Source of the DNA: a virus
Length of the DNA: 27,369 bases
Direction: 5' to 3' (one strand)
Virus record (IMG/VR): IMGVR_UViG_3300031517_000002
Span: 1-27,369 of that record
This document shows positions 18,641-26,821 of this stretch, in pieces. Numbering within the stretch: position 1 is the stretch's first letter; each line of letters opens with the position of its first letter. Under the pieces are notes generated by a model, which had not been told where the DNA came from, ran no database searches, and worked only from the letters and a program-made list of their open reading frames with translations. A program made the translations under genes and the position numbers.

Positions 18641-19587
18641 GGCAGCGTAGCGATACCGTTTATGGTTCGGATTTGCAGCCAGTTGTTTAACGGGCCAGCC
18701 ACAAGCGCCTTGAAAGTCAGCTCGACGGTCATGTTGCCGTCGCGGTCACCGAATAGCTCGACCGGCTCGGCAAGTAGGCCAACAAAATCAACGCGCAGCT
18801 CGCGCGTGTTGGCTGTCTCGACAAACTCGGCGCGGATGTTGCGCGCTACGCGGTTCGTTATCAGTGCATCCACCCAAGCCTTGGCGGTCGTGTTGAACTC
18901 CGCGGTGATGGTCAACTGCGCTTCCCATCGCCCTTCGCCCCAGTCGAGCGGCTGTGCGCCCTCGAACATCTTGAGGTGACGGTTGGTGTTGATGCTTAGC
19001 TCTGCTTCAATCACCGTACCGGGCACAGGCGTCGTGCCGTGCGCTGTTCCGGTGGGGTCCACAAACCACGACGCATGACGCGATAGAACGGGCGTCACGA
19101 CGCGCGTCGGCAGCGAGCCGGTTAGGGCGTTCGCTTGCACGCTGCGACCGATGAACGACCAACTCTCGGTCACGCCGGCGTTCGCCTCGTAACGCAGCGT
19201 CCACTCTCTTATGATGCTGCCGACTACCCTGTACTCCGCACCTGTCGTGCCATACTCCATCGTGTAAATCTGAGGCGCAGCGTAGTTAACAACCGGCGCG
19301 TTGAACGTGCGTGCACCACCGCTTGGTGCAACCGGCCCGAACAGGCCGAATAGACCGTAGAGGATGTCCTCGTACGTAGTCTGAAGCTCGATCTCGCCTT
19401 CGGCATGGCGTTGCGAGACGACGACAAGATCGCTCACCGAGCGGCCCAGCTCCTCAACCACCGCGTCATTGTGGTTGACGGTGACGCTCCCGTCTGTCAC
19501 GCCCCGCAAGATAGACGTGGCAGCAACAGGCGTTGAGAAAGTTGTCTGTTGACCTAGCTGAACTCTACGCAGATGCGTTGCTGGCAT
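18637..19587 (-). CDS. Major tail tube protein
   Basis: A 316-aa, mostly beta protein located before the G/GT chaperone genes, the standard place of the tail tube gene. Features fitting tube proteins: an N-terminal SPVAAT-like loop region (QQTTFSTPVAATSILRG), two related beta halves (residues about 10-150 and 160-316) with WTLRYEANAGVTESWSFIG and EAQLTITAEF, and the ending VDFVGLLAEPVELFGD followed by MTVELTFKAL. The duplicated layout suggests two tube-like domains. ATG 19587 overlaps the preceding small gene by 23 nt. Confidence 0.8.
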   Translation of the reverse strand: MPATHLRRVQLGQQTTFSTPVAATSILRGVTDGSVTVNHNDAVVEELGRSVSDLVVVSQRHAEGEIELQTTYEDILYGLFGLFGPVAPSGGARTFNAPVVNYAAPQIYTMEYGTTGAEYRVVGSIIREWTLRYEANAGVTESWSFIGRSVQANALTGSLPTRVVTPVLSRHASWFVDPTGTAHGTTPVPGTVIEAELSINTNRHLKMFEGAQPLDWGEGRWEAQLTITAEFNTTAKAWVDALITNRVARNIRAEFVETANTRELRVDFVGLLAEPVELFGDRDGNMTVELTFKALVAGPLNNWLQIRTINGIATLP

Positions 19588-19759
19588 CCTTCATCTTCTC
19601 CTTTCGGCTCACGTACAGGCCGCGAACAAACTCGATGTCGTAGTTATGAGCTTGTGCGAGTTGATCAAGCTCTTCATCAGTTATCAGGCCGCAGGGCAAG
19701 CCAGGGTAATAAACCCCATACCACCTCTCAACCTTAGGCTCGTAGATTACTTTGCTCAT
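19565..19759 (-). CDS. Small hypothetical protein in the tail block (64 aa)
   Basis: No family recognised. It is acidic in the middle (ITDEELDQLAQAHNYD) and aromatic at the N-terminus (VERWYGVYYPGLP), with a basic end. The EELDQLAQAH helix resembles short DNA- or protein-binding linkers. It is coupled to the tail terminator gene by a four-base overlap and to the tube gene by a 23-nt overlap, which suggests a real gene, possibly a minor tail or chaperone part. Confidence 0.6.
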   Translation of the reverse strand: MSKVIYEPKVERWYGVYYPGLPCGLITDEELDQLAQAHNYDIEFVRGLYVSRKEKMKDASNASA

Positions 19760-20166
19760 ATCTTCTCCACCACCCTTACTGCGATGCTGATGCTCAGGTA
19801 ATCCGTGCCCGCTAGCGTGTAGATGCTCGGCTCGTCAGCGTCCACGCTTGCAACGTGATCCACCTGACCGCCTAGCGTGATGTCGTCTGTGATCTTCGTC
19901 ATCACGTCATCGGCCAGTGTGTACAGCGCGGATTGCTGAGACGCCGTGATGCCCTGCGCTATCGGCGAGTGCACGATGCGCACGCGAACCAGCGTCTCGA
20001 TGCGCACCAGCTCATGCGCGTGCTGCCGGCGGTTCTCGCTAAGTGGCGTCACCAGCGCCATAGGCAGCGCAGGCGTGTTCGCGCTCATCGGCACGGTTGT
20101 GTAGGCTGCGGTGATTCCCGTCACCGTGGCAACAACAGCGTGTACGGCGTTTACAGCGCTCAGCAC
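19756..20166 (-). CDS. Tail terminator/tail completion protein
   Basis: A 136-aa protein with an N-terminal helix (LSAVNAVHAVVATVTG), then strands, a helix (QQSALYTLADDVMTKITDD) and a C-terminal beta pair ending LSISIAVRVVEKI. This alpha/beta layout and the location between the connector and tail tube genes match tail terminator (gpU-like) or tail completion proteins, which cap the tail tube and join it to the head. Overlap of 7 bp with the connector gene. Family assigned from context mainly. Confidence 0.65.
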   Translation of the reverse strand: MLSAVNAVHAVVATVTGITAAYTTVPMSANTPALPMALVTPLSENRRQHAHELVRIETLVRVRIVHSPIAQGITASQQSALYTLADDVMTKITDDITLGGQVDHVASVDADEPSIYTLAGTDYLSISIAVRVVEKI

Positions 20167-20708
20167 GGCATCACCTCGAGCACCACGTACGGATCAAGCA
20201 TCTGCGCGATGTCGCGCGGCATGCGCGTGCTCAGCGCATTTAACCCTTCCTGCCCCGCCACATCAAACACCTGTGCATCCTTTGAGCGATACATCCAACC
20301 CGCCAATCGAATGCAGATTTGCACGATGTCATCTGGTGGGGCTGCGGTAAATCCCCATTGGCCCGTGACGTCTGCGGTGTATTCAATGCTCCAAGATGGT
20401 GCGTCGGATTTGATGCGCAGCAACCTGGTCGGCGGGTCAAACGGCACAAAGTCGGATGGCAACAGGGTATCGCCTTCGTCGGTCACGACCTGCGTCAGCG
20501 CGCGCAGGTCATCCGGCAGGAAGAACACGTCTCTGACGATGTGTTCTCGAAGAATCTTCTTCGTCGCGGTTGATGCGGTGAATCGCCTGCCGGTGTAGCG
20601 GTCAATGGCCGCTGACGCGGCGTCTCTTAGCCGCGTCAGCAGCGCATCTTCGCTCGTCGCAGTGATGCCCAGATACTGCTTGACCTGAGCGAGCGTCGCG
20701 TAGCTCAT
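20160..20708 (-). CDS. Head-tail connector, HK97 gp6-like
   Basis: A 182-aa protein whose N-terminus (YATLAQVKQYLGIT, then EDALLTRLRDAASAAIDRYTGR) is typical of phage gp6-like head-tail adaptors: a helix-turn with LGIT and a helix ending in a YTGR motif. The middle is beta-rich, and the C-terminal helix ends in ALSTRMPRDIAQMLDPYV. Such proteins form a ring below the portal. The gene lies after the capsid and decoration genes. ATG 20708 shares its first base with the end of the preceding gene. Confidence 0.85.
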   Translation of the reverse strand: MSYATLAQVKQYLGITATSEDALLTRLRDAASAAIDRYTGRRFTASTATKKILREHIVRDVFFLPDDLRALTQVVTDEGDTLLPSDFVPFDPPTRLLRIKSDAPSWSIEYTADVTGQWGFTAAPPDDIVQICIRLAGWMYRSKDAQVFDVAGQEGLNALSTRMPRDIAQMLDPYVVLEVMPC

Positions 20709-21094
20709 CAGTCAACGATGGTCGTGCTAGCCAGCTTCGCAGGCGGGTTGTTGCGCGCCGAAGTGCCGATGAAGACCACGGCGACCGTCGCGTTCCCGTT
20801 CACCGCCGCGCGAATCCAGCGGTGACCGTCCGGCAAATCCTCGTCGCGGACGTTGATGATGCCCTCGCTGTTGGCGGCAACGCTGGTGATGCTCTTGCCG
20901 GTCAGGTCGGCGAACGTCGAGTTGTCGGCGCTGGACTGAATCTTGAACGACGGCGGCGTGGACGCTGTGCCTACGATGCACACAGCAGCCACGCCACGCA
21001 GCAACTGCATGTCCACACTAGTTGTTTCCGTCGCGCCGGTGATCGCCTGCGCCGGCAGGCGACCGGCGATGTTCAGAAAGTCAGTCGGCTTCAT
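20708..21094 (-). CDS. Head decoration/stabilisation protein (putative)
   Basis: A 128-aa protein, all-beta, with repeated short strands (VAAVCIVGTAS, FKIQSSADNSTFADLTG, TVAVVFIGTSARNNP). This Ig-like or SGNH-free sandwich pattern with a QSSADN motif is common in small phage proteins found next to the capsid gene that decorate the shell or form head fibres. A single direct match was not recognised; role inferred from position immediately after the capsid gene. Confidence 0.55.
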   Translation of the reverse strand: MKPTDFLNIAGRLPAQAITGATETTSVDMQLLRGVAAVCIVGTASTPPSFKIQSSADNSTFADLTGKSITSVAANSEGIINVRDEDLPDGHRWIRAAVNGNATVAVVFIGTSARNNPPAKLASTTIVD

Positions 21095-21106
21095 GTCAAC
21101 CTCCTG

Positions 21107-22087
21107 CTACTGTAGTCTCACAAAAGGACTCACTTCCACGTTTGTGTTGATGTACTTCGCCTTGTCCACCACGCGCGGCGTGCCGTCGGCGTAAACCGTC
21201 AGCCGATACGCCGTCTGATCGAACTCGAAGTAGGCATCTGTGCTTGCTGCTATCTCGATGTCGCGCACCAGCTGCACGGCGTACATCGAGAAGTCAGCCA
21301 GCAACACGTCACCAGCAGTGCCAAGCGCATTGACCTTCTCGGTCAAGATGACCGGAATGCCCATGAGCGTTCCCGCGATGCCTTCCTGCCAGTTTGGTTG
21401 CCAAACGGGGGTGTTGCCAACCGAGAACTGGACGAGTTGCGGCAGCACGGTCGGATGGATCAACCACACCGCGCGACCAAGTGAGCCTGGCATCAGCCGC
21501 TCCAGCATTCGCGCTGCGTCAACCGGCTTGAACTGGTTTGCCGTGTCGCGCGTCACGCTGACCAGCGCCTGGGCGCTCAACACGCCGAGCGGTTCGCCTG
21601 CGCCATTGCCACGGATGAAGTAGTAATCAAGGTAGTCCGAAGCGCTTTCAGCCAAGATGCGCCTGATTTGCGCGTCGAACGTGGTGCTGGCCAACATGCG
21701 ATTGCTCACGCGCACGATGCCGGCCATCGTCAAAGCACGCAAGGTGTACTGCTTGAAGGCCGGCTCGGTCTCGGCAATCGCGCTGTTCTCGTTCGCCCAC
21801 GTGAACTTTACGCCACCATACCAGGCGAACACACCAGAAGCACCCTTGCCCAGGTCAATGACCGGCTGGCGAACAGTTCCGGGCGCATCGGTCACGAACG
21901 CGCGCGGTAGAACGATGGACTGCTCGCTCACAGCGGTTAGCAAGTCGGGGAGTAGCGTTTCCGGCACGAGATAGCCCCCCGACGGGCCCTGTCCCGTGCC
22001 TAGCGCCTTAATCGCATCGTAATCCTTGCGCGCTACGGCGCCCATGAAGTCGCGCAAGGTTGCGGTCTTGGTCTCAGTTACATACAT
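21107..22087 (-). CDS. Major capsid protein from an internal start (HK97 fold)
   Basis: Inside the fused frame, ATG 22087 is preceded on the minus strand by GGAGGAG (22100-22094) at a spacing of 6 nt, an ideal ribosome site. Initiation here gives a 326-aa protein that begins MYVTETKTATL and spans the whole HK97 capsid domain. That would let the phage make many capsid subunits for few protease-fused ones. This is inferred from sequence; the ratio of the two products is unknown. Confidence 0.75.
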   Translation of the reverse strand: MYVTETKTATLRDFMGAVARKDYDAIKALGTGQGPSGGYLVPETLLPDLLTAVSEQSIVLPRAFVTDAPGTVRQPVIDLGKGASGVFAWYGGVKFTWANENSAIAETEPAFKQYTLRALTMAGIVRVSNRMLASTTFDAQIRRILAESASDYLDYYFIRGNGAGEPLGVLSAQALVSVTRDTANQFKPVDAARMLERLMPGSLGRAVWLIHPTVLPQLVQFSVGNTPVWQPNWQEGIAGTLMGIPVILTEKVNALGTAGDVLLADFSMYAVQLVRDIEIAASTDAYFEFDQTAYRLTVYADGTPRVVDKAKYINTNVEVSPFVRLQ

Positions 22088-23011
22088 GTGAATCTCCTCC
22101 GCTACGCTCTTTCGTGCATCCGCCTTGCCTTCCTCGGCGGTGACGACCGCCGCAGGCTTGACCTCTGGACGCGCAATCGAGCGGATAGCTTCGACAATCT
22201 CGATGCCGAGCGTGCGCGGTTCAGCCGGCGTCGGCGTCAGCGACACTTCAACAATAGGCCAGCGTTCAATCTCTCCGCTGCTCTTGCGCGAGACCAGGTG
22301 GCCAGGCGCGCCAGTGCTCATGCCGAGCGCGCCTTGTTCTGCCAGCTGGCGCACAAGCTCGATGTATTTGCTGTGCCGGTCGAGTTCCGCTTTGACCAAC
22401 ACGCCTATATCGTCGGCATCCATCTGCTCTACGCGCCCTATCACCCGTAGCCCAATCTCAGGATGGATGCCATGTTCGTACAGGAGCGGTGGGTTGCTCA
22501 GACCGAGCAGCTCTGCGCCAAAGTCGGTCTTGCGCGTGAAATGCTCGCCGTGCAAGTCGCGCCCGCCGAACACGACCGCGTAGCCTTCAGCGTATAACTT
22601 GCCTTCCTGTTCATACACCTTCACAGCGAACGAGCGCGTCTCCATCTCCTGCTCCTGCTTACTCAGCAGTTCTTCGAGCACCTTGCGCGCCTGGGCGAGT
22701 AGCTCTTCTGGCGCGTCAATTCCCCCGCGCGCGCCATTCACGGCAGCCAGCGCAAACTGCATGCCGGATGTGACCAGCCGCGGATTGCCGTCCACGATGT
22801 CGCCACATGGCGCAACCAGGTCGCCTTTGGTCGCAGACTCGTCACGGCGGAAGAGAAACAAGCGCGCGGCGCGGTCGAGCGCCTCATTGCGCATGTCCTC
22901 TTCGGCGTCGGTCTCGTATCCGGCCCACGATAGGATGCGTTCGCGCGCGGCGTCGCCGTCCCACTCGCCGCGCTCAATTACAGGAAGGTCTGTGTCAAGC
23001 GTGAATCTCAT
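21107..23011 (-). CDS. Prohead protease-major capsid fusion protein
   Basis: The 634-aa protein has three parts. Residues 1-118 are a WDGDAA...ARGGID-type domain often found with phage proteases. Residues 125-275 are an HK97-type (U35) prohead protease with His180 (LLYEHG), Ser232 (GMSTG) and the VEVSLTPTPAEPRT ending. Residues 309-634 are an HK97-fold major capsid protein (TLRDFMGAVARKD, GGYLVPETLLPDL, and the ending YADGTPRVV). The protease normally cleaves the capsid delta domain from a separate gene. A strong internal ribosome site just before Met309 (ATG 22087) means the capsid is probably also made alone. ATG 23011 overlaps the preceding stop. Confidence 0.92.
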   Translation of the reverse strand: MRFTLDTDLPVIERGEWDGDAARERILSWAGYETDAEEDMRNEALDRAARLFLFRRDESATKGDLVAPCGDIVDGNPRLVTSGMQFALAAVNGARGGIDAPEELLAQARKVLEELLSKQEQEMETRSFAVKVYEQEGKLYAEGYAVVFGGRDLHGEHFTRKTDFGAELLGLSNPPLLYEHGIHPEIGLRVIGRVEQMDADDIGVLVKAELDRHSKYIELVRQLAEQGALGMSTGAPGHLVSRKSSGEIERWPIVEVSLTPTPAEPRTLGIEIVEAIRSIARPEVKPAAVVTAEEGKADARKSVAEEIHMYVTETKTATLRDFMGAVARKDYDAIKALGTGQGPSGGYLVPETLLPDLLTAVSEQSIVLPRAFVTDAPGTVRQPVIDLGKGASGVFAWYGGVKFTWANENSAIAETEPAFKQYTLRALTMAGIVRVSNRMLASTTFDAQIRRILAESASDYLDYYFIRGNGAGEPLGVLSAQALVSVTRDTANQFKPVDAARMLERLMPGSLGRAVWLIHPTVLPQLVQFSVGNTPVWQPNWQEGIAGTLMGIPVILTEKVNALGTAGDVLLADFSMYAVQLVRDIEIAASTDAYFEFDQTAYRLTVYADGTPRVVDKAKYINTNVEVSPFVRLQ

Positions 23012-23436
23012 CGTTTCAGCTCCCGTTCGATGATGCGAGCAAACTCGCGCATCACGGCTCGATTGTAAACCAGTTTACGCGCTTCCTCGTCAGCGCGCCT
23101 CCAGCCGCGGTCCTTATGGAACGGTTGTTGCGCCTTGCCGAATACGAACGCGGCGTAGCGCGCCTTGTTTCGCACGACCACCTGCGCGTTGCTGGTCGGC
23201 GTGACGAACCATTGTTTCGCCAGCCAACCGGTTCTGCGGTAGGGCAGCTTGACGTTGGCCAGCACGTATCTGCGCTGACGCTCGGTCTTCCAGCGAATGC
23301 GCATCCCAGGCTTACGAGGCGGATAAATGTTCACGGTATCACGCAGCTTGTAACCCAAAAACAGTAGTGCTGGCGTGATGTCCAACTGACCGCGAAATAC
23401 ACGCGGCAGTTTTAAGCGAACAATGGTGTTACTCAT
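23008..23436 (-). CDS. HK97 gp10-like/minor head-tail protein (putative)
   Basis: A 142-aa, highly basic protein. Segments RWKTERQRRYVLANVKLPYRRT and GWLAKQWFV, followed by strand-like AQVVVRNKARYAAFVFG and a C-terminal helix, resemble HK97 gp10-like or neck proteins (the ARYAAFVFG strand, cf. YAxxVExGT in gp10). Usually gp10-like genes follow the connector; here it lies between portal and protease genes, which is unusual. ATG 23436 overlaps the portal-MuF stop and its own stop overlaps the next start. Confidence 0.6.
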   Translation of the reverse strand: MSNTIVRLKLPRVFRGQLDITPALLFLGYKLRDTVNIYPPRKPGMRIRWKTERQRRYVLANVKLPYRRTGWLAKQWFVTPTSNAQVVVRNKARYAAFVFGKAQQPFHKDRGWRRADEEARKLVYNRAVMREFARIIERELKR

Positions 23437-25238
23437 CTGCGGCGTCTCCTCGGCTGCTCAAGCGTCGTCCAGCATCGGCATCTGACATGAGCAGGCGGCA
23501 GATCGTCCCAGCCATCGCCTTGCTCGCGCCCATCGCGCGGCGCACAGATTGGGCACACGCGCTCGTCAGCGGCGGTGCGCCACACGTGCACGAGCGACAC
23601 GCCGGACTCGTCGAGTATCTGCCGCGCGATGTCAGTTCCCTGCGAGTAAGCGCGCGTGATTTCAGTTGTGGCGATCATCTCCGCGCGCTGCGGGCCGAAC
23701 ACGCGCGCAATTCGGTCAACAAGCATATTGCGCGTCCAGCCCTCGGCGCGCGAGCGGGTGAATAGCTCTTGCAGTCGCTTCCGCGTGGTCTCGTTGATTC
23801 CGCGAACAAGCTCGTAGCTGTAGTCTTTGGCCCACTGGCTTGCGAAGTCGTACGCCTTCTCCACGTCGGCAAAAGCAGCAGACGACAGCATTGCAGCGGT
23901 GGCTTGATCGATGGCAACAGCGAGCAGCAAAGACTCAGCATAGGCGCGCGCTTGCTTCTCGAAGCCTTGCTCATCGTAGCTCAGGTCGTCCAGCGAGATT
24001 GAGTCTTCGAGCACCTGAAGCATTTGGGCGGCCAGTTGTTCGCGCTCTCGGTCGAGCGGCGGGTCAACGCGACGCGCCTTCGCTTCGACAAAGCGCGCGA
24101 AGGCAAATGGAGAATGACCAAGGTCAGCAAGTGACCTAATCGCGCGAACCCACGAATCCGGCAGGTCACGGGGGGAGAAGTCGGCAAGTAACGTCTTGCG
24201 CGCCTCGCTCTTGCGTCTCCACTGGTCGAGTTCGCGCAACGCAGATTGCGTAGCAACATCAACAGGTTGCTCGACCTCGAAGCCCAGCATCTGGCGCGCT
24301 TCTTCGCGCGTCACCAGGCCGGCCTGATACAGGTCAATCACGCTCTTGCGCTGCGCGCCTACGTCCTCGGCCAGTGCCTCAATGTCGTCGTAGTTGACTG
24401 TCAAGCCCAGGGCTTCTGCGATGAGTTCGGCATCCGGCAGGACAGTGTCGCGCCAGAACGAGATTCGATGCTCAGCGGCGGTGGCGTAGTTTGCGGCGTC
24501 GGTCAGCATAGTAACCGGCACGCCAAACGCTGCGCTGATGCGCCTGAGTGCCATTTCGTCTACTCGTTCCATTGCGAGCTTGTCCAGCGCCGGGATATCT
24601 AGCGGTTGAATTTGCATGTTTCGCCTGAGCACCAGCGCGCGCCATGCATTGCGCACGCCAGATGTGAGACGCTGCCACGTCGTGCGCACAGCTTCGGCGT
24701 CTGCGTCCGTAAGCGCGCCTTCCTCTGGCGTGATGACCAATGGCGGCAACGCACCCTGTTCAAAAAAGGCGCGCGTGAACTGCTCGGCGGCCAGCGCGGT
24801 AGCTGCGCTGGTCTCAGCTATCTTCAGCGGTGCAAGGCCTGGCCCGATATCGCTCGTCGGCGACCAGGTGTGCGCGTAGATCAACTGATCAGGCTGGTAG
24901 CGGCGCGAGAACTGGCCGCTCTGCCATACGTGTGCAGTAATTCCTCTGGCAGCATCCCCTTCCACGCGCATCGCGGTCGGGTTGAGCACGCGCATGGTTG
25001 AACGTTCAACCCAGAACGCGCCGGCAACGCACAGTGACGCTTCGCAAAGGTAGTACAAGCGCGCAGGGAACGGCGCTTGCTCTTCACCACGCAGGAAAGA
25101 AAGAGACGCGACGGCATTCGCGCGCAAAGTGATGCAACGCATGACGTAGGCATGGAGCGGCTGCGCATGTGGGCGTGTCACGTAGCCCAAAGCGTCAATC
25201 GCCTTCGTTGCCCCGTATGCCGTCTTGATGGTCACCAT
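23433..25238 (-). CDS. Portal protein fused to a MuF-like head protein
   Basis: A protein of about 601 aa. Residues 1-330 match HK97-family portals: YVMRCITLRANAVASL, a PDQLIYAHTWSP region, then RRISAAFGVPVTML and SFWRDTVLPDAELIAEAL. The C-terminal 170 residues match phage Mu gpF/SPP1 gp7: AEMIATTEITRAYSQGTD, then ERVCPICAPRDG and HVRCRCW, a Cys/His cluster that may bind zinc. The portal is the DNA gate; MuF proteins are minor head proteins that may enter the cell. ATG 25238 overlaps the terminase stop (ATGGTGA). An upstream ATG-type start at 25289 would overlap terminase further. Confidence 0.9.
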   Translation of the reverse strand: MVTIKTAYGATKAIDALGYVTRPHAQPLHAYVMRCITLRANAVASLSFLRGEEQAPFPARLYYLCEASLCVAGAFWVERSTMRVLNPTAMRVEGDAARGITAHVWQSGQFSRRYQPDQLIYAHTWSPTSDIGPGLAPLKIAETSAATALAAEQFTRAFFEQGALPPLVITPEEGALTDADAEAVRTTWQRLTSGVRNAWRALVLRRNMQIQPLDIPALDKLAMERVDEMALRRISAAFGVPVTMLTDAANYATAAEHRISFWRDTVLPDAELIAEALGLTVNYDDIEALAEDVGAQRKSVIDLYQAGLVTREEARQMLGFEVEQPVDVATQSALRELDQWRRKSEARKTLLADFSPRDLPDSWVRAIRSLADLGHSPFAFARFVEAKARRVDPPLDREREQLAAQMLQVLEDSISLDDLSYDEQGFEKQARAYAESLLLAVAIDQATAAMLSSAAFADVEKAYDFASQWAKDYSYELVRGINETTRKRLQELFTRSRAEGWTRNMLVDRIARVFGPQRAEMIATTEITRAYSQGTDIARQILDESGVSLVHVWRTAADERVCPICAPRDGREQGDGWDDLPPAHVRCRCWTTLEQPRRRRR

Positions 25239-26416
25239 ATCGCTTCGGCAATCGCGCTGCTTCTGCTGGCGGCGCGCGAATACACCCACGCGATGGACAT
25301 CACGCAGTCATCGTGCATTCCGGCTGGCGCGGAGTACTCGTACGTCCCGTCCTTTCGTCGTCGCTGCGAGAACTGCTCAAGCTCTGTGAGAACGTAATCG
25401 TCATCTGGCAGCGCAATCTCACCGCGCTCAATCGCCCATGCCAACTGCTCAATGATTGCACGCTTTGTGCTGGCCGTGGTTGTCACGCCAAGCACAGGAA
25501 TGTTCTGCGACGCCAGGTAATCAACGACCGGCGCGCCGGCAGCATTCTGCTCCACGACAACCTCGATGGCTTGGCACTCGCGCGCGATCTGCGCGATGCG
25601 CTGAACGGTGCGCGTGTAATCCTCGTGTCGCCAGCGCTCGACCTTCAAGACAGCTGACTGGCTGATGTCAAACACAGCAACGGCGGTGTAGTCCTCGTCG
25701 CGCCCGATGTCCACTCCTAAGGCGAACGGGCCGCGCGGTTCGACGGCGCGCACACACGCGCGAACGCCCCTGAACACGCCGCCGGCCTCGTCCACGAACT
25801 CAGCAAGCCACTCTTGACGGTAGGTGCGCTCGCTCACGAGCTGGCGCGCTCGCTCCGCTGCCTCGTGAATGCTCGGCAATGGGTTATCAGTGCTCGGCGC
25901 GCGCCACGCTGCATTCTCTTGCTTACAGCGCTCGTACTCGTGCCAGAACCAGTTGCGGCCTCGCGGCGTGCTGATGAGCATCGCGCGCCCTCGGCGGTCA
26001 GCCAGCGTCGGCATGAGCACGTCGTACCAGACGCGCTCATCCATCAGCGCAGCCTCGTCAACAACGACCAAGTCGAACGCTTCGCCGCGGATTGAGTCTG
26101 GTGAGTCAGCAGAATAAACGCTCAGCGAACCACCGCTTGGAAACTCGATGGTTCGCTCAGCACGTCGGATGCGCAAGCGGTCTGCGACCGGTGCGGTCAT
26201 TCGCTCCGCAAGTCGCCACAACGGGCGCGAGTTACGATAGGTCGGCGCAACCCACGCGACTGCGCCGCCATGAGCTGCGCATGACAGCGCAAGGCTGCCG
26301 GTCATGACGGTTTTGCCCCATCTCCGGCCGGTGCAAACAACCTTAGTCCACGCTGGACTCAGGGCTATCGCCGTCTGGTCTCGCCGCAATCGCGGCAGCA
26401 GCAGCGTAGTAGTCAT
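25232..26416 (-). CDS. terL: Terminase large subunit
   Basis: A protein of about 394 aa with an ATPase domain (Walker A GRRWGKT, 30-36; Walker B VVVDEA, 117-122; a STPRG motif near 149-153) and a nuclease domain of RNase H type (Asp236 in GVDIGRD, a VVVEQ acidic motif, and HDDCVMS near the C-terminus). It cuts concatemers and drives DNA into the head. The frame extends upstream to 26452, but ATG 26416, with GAGG about 9 nt before it, gives the usual N-terminus. It overlaps the small subunit gene by 74 nt. Confidence 0.95.
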   Translation of the reverse strand: MTTTLLLPRLRRDQTAIALSPAWTKVVCTGRRWGKTVMTGSLALSCAAHGGAVAWVAPTYRNSRPLWRLAERMTAPVADRLRIRRAERTIEFPSGGSLSVYSADSPDSIRGEAFDLVVVDEAALMDERVWYDVLMPTLADRRGRAMLISTPRGRNWFWHEYERCKQENAAWRAPSTDNPLPSIHEAAERARQLVSERTYRQEWLAEFVDEAGGVFRGVRACVRAVEPRGPFALGVDIGRDEDYTAVAVFDISQSAVLKVERWRHEDYTRTVQRIAQIARECQAIEVVVEQNAAGAPVVDYLASQNIPVLGVTTTASTKRAIIEQLAWAIERGEIALPDDDYVLTELEQFSQRRRKDGTYEYSAPAGMHDDCVMSIAWVYSRAASRSSAIAEAIW

Positions 26417-26762
26417 ACGCGCGAACCTCAATCGGCGCACCGTCGCGCCCACTCACTTCTACTTTGTCGGGCACTTTGCCGTAAGCGACCTCAAGTATCC
26501 ACTGCGCGAAGCGCGGGTTGCGCATTGCACTGCGCAAGATGATCTCGACGTTTGTCGCTACATGGCCGTCAATGACAAGCGGTCGCCCGTCCGGGCCTTT
26601 CGCTGGCTCGTTGAGCAAAGACAACGCAAGTCTGCGCAACTGGTCGAAGGTGCGCGGGCGACCTTTGCGGTTTATGCGCGGATCGCCTTTGACGAACCGT
26701 CCGCGGTTCGTGCTACCGCCGCCGGCCTGCGCGTCCTTTTCCGCCCTTGCCTTTTCCGCCAC
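26343..26762 (-). CDS. Terminase small subunit candidate (DUF5681-type)
   Basis: A protein of about 139 aa with GRFVKGDPRINRKGRPRTFDQLRRLA (the RFxKGxxxNxxGRP motif of DUF5681), then helices with RNPRFAQWILEVAYGKVP. DUF5681 proteins lie before phage large terminases and are thought to act as small subunits that recognise DNA. GTG 26762 is used, with AAAGGTGG about 4 nt upstream; GTG 26771 is the alternative. The start lies inside a small basic ORF (26817-26713), and the gene is followed directly by terL. Confidence 0.75.
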   Translation of the reverse strand: MAEKARAEKDAQAGGGSTNRGRFVKGDPRINRKGRPRTFDQLRRLALSLLNEPAKGPDGRPLVIDGHVATNVEIILRSAMRNPRFAQWILEVAYGKVPDKVEVSGRDGAPIEVRAYDYYAAAAAIAARPDGDSPESSVD

Positions 26763-26817
26763 GCTTACCACCTTTGCTTGTACTAGAGCCTTTGGTTTTG
26801 GCGAGTATCTCCTTCAT
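26713..26817 (-). CDS. Small highly basic Gly/Lys-rich peptide (34 aa)
   Basis: ATG 26817 begins five bases after the ParB-DUF4417 stop, and GAGGTG stands about 7 nt upstream, so it should be translated. The product is rich in K, G and R (from residue 15, SKGGKRGGKGKGGKGR) and has no known family. Such peptides can bind nucleic acid. The terS gene starts inside it in another frame, so it may mainly serve as a leader for terS. Real function is unknown. Confidence 0.45.
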   Translation of the reverse strand: MKEILAKTKGSSTSKGGKRGGKGKGGKGRAGRRR

Positions 26818-26821
26818 CTTG

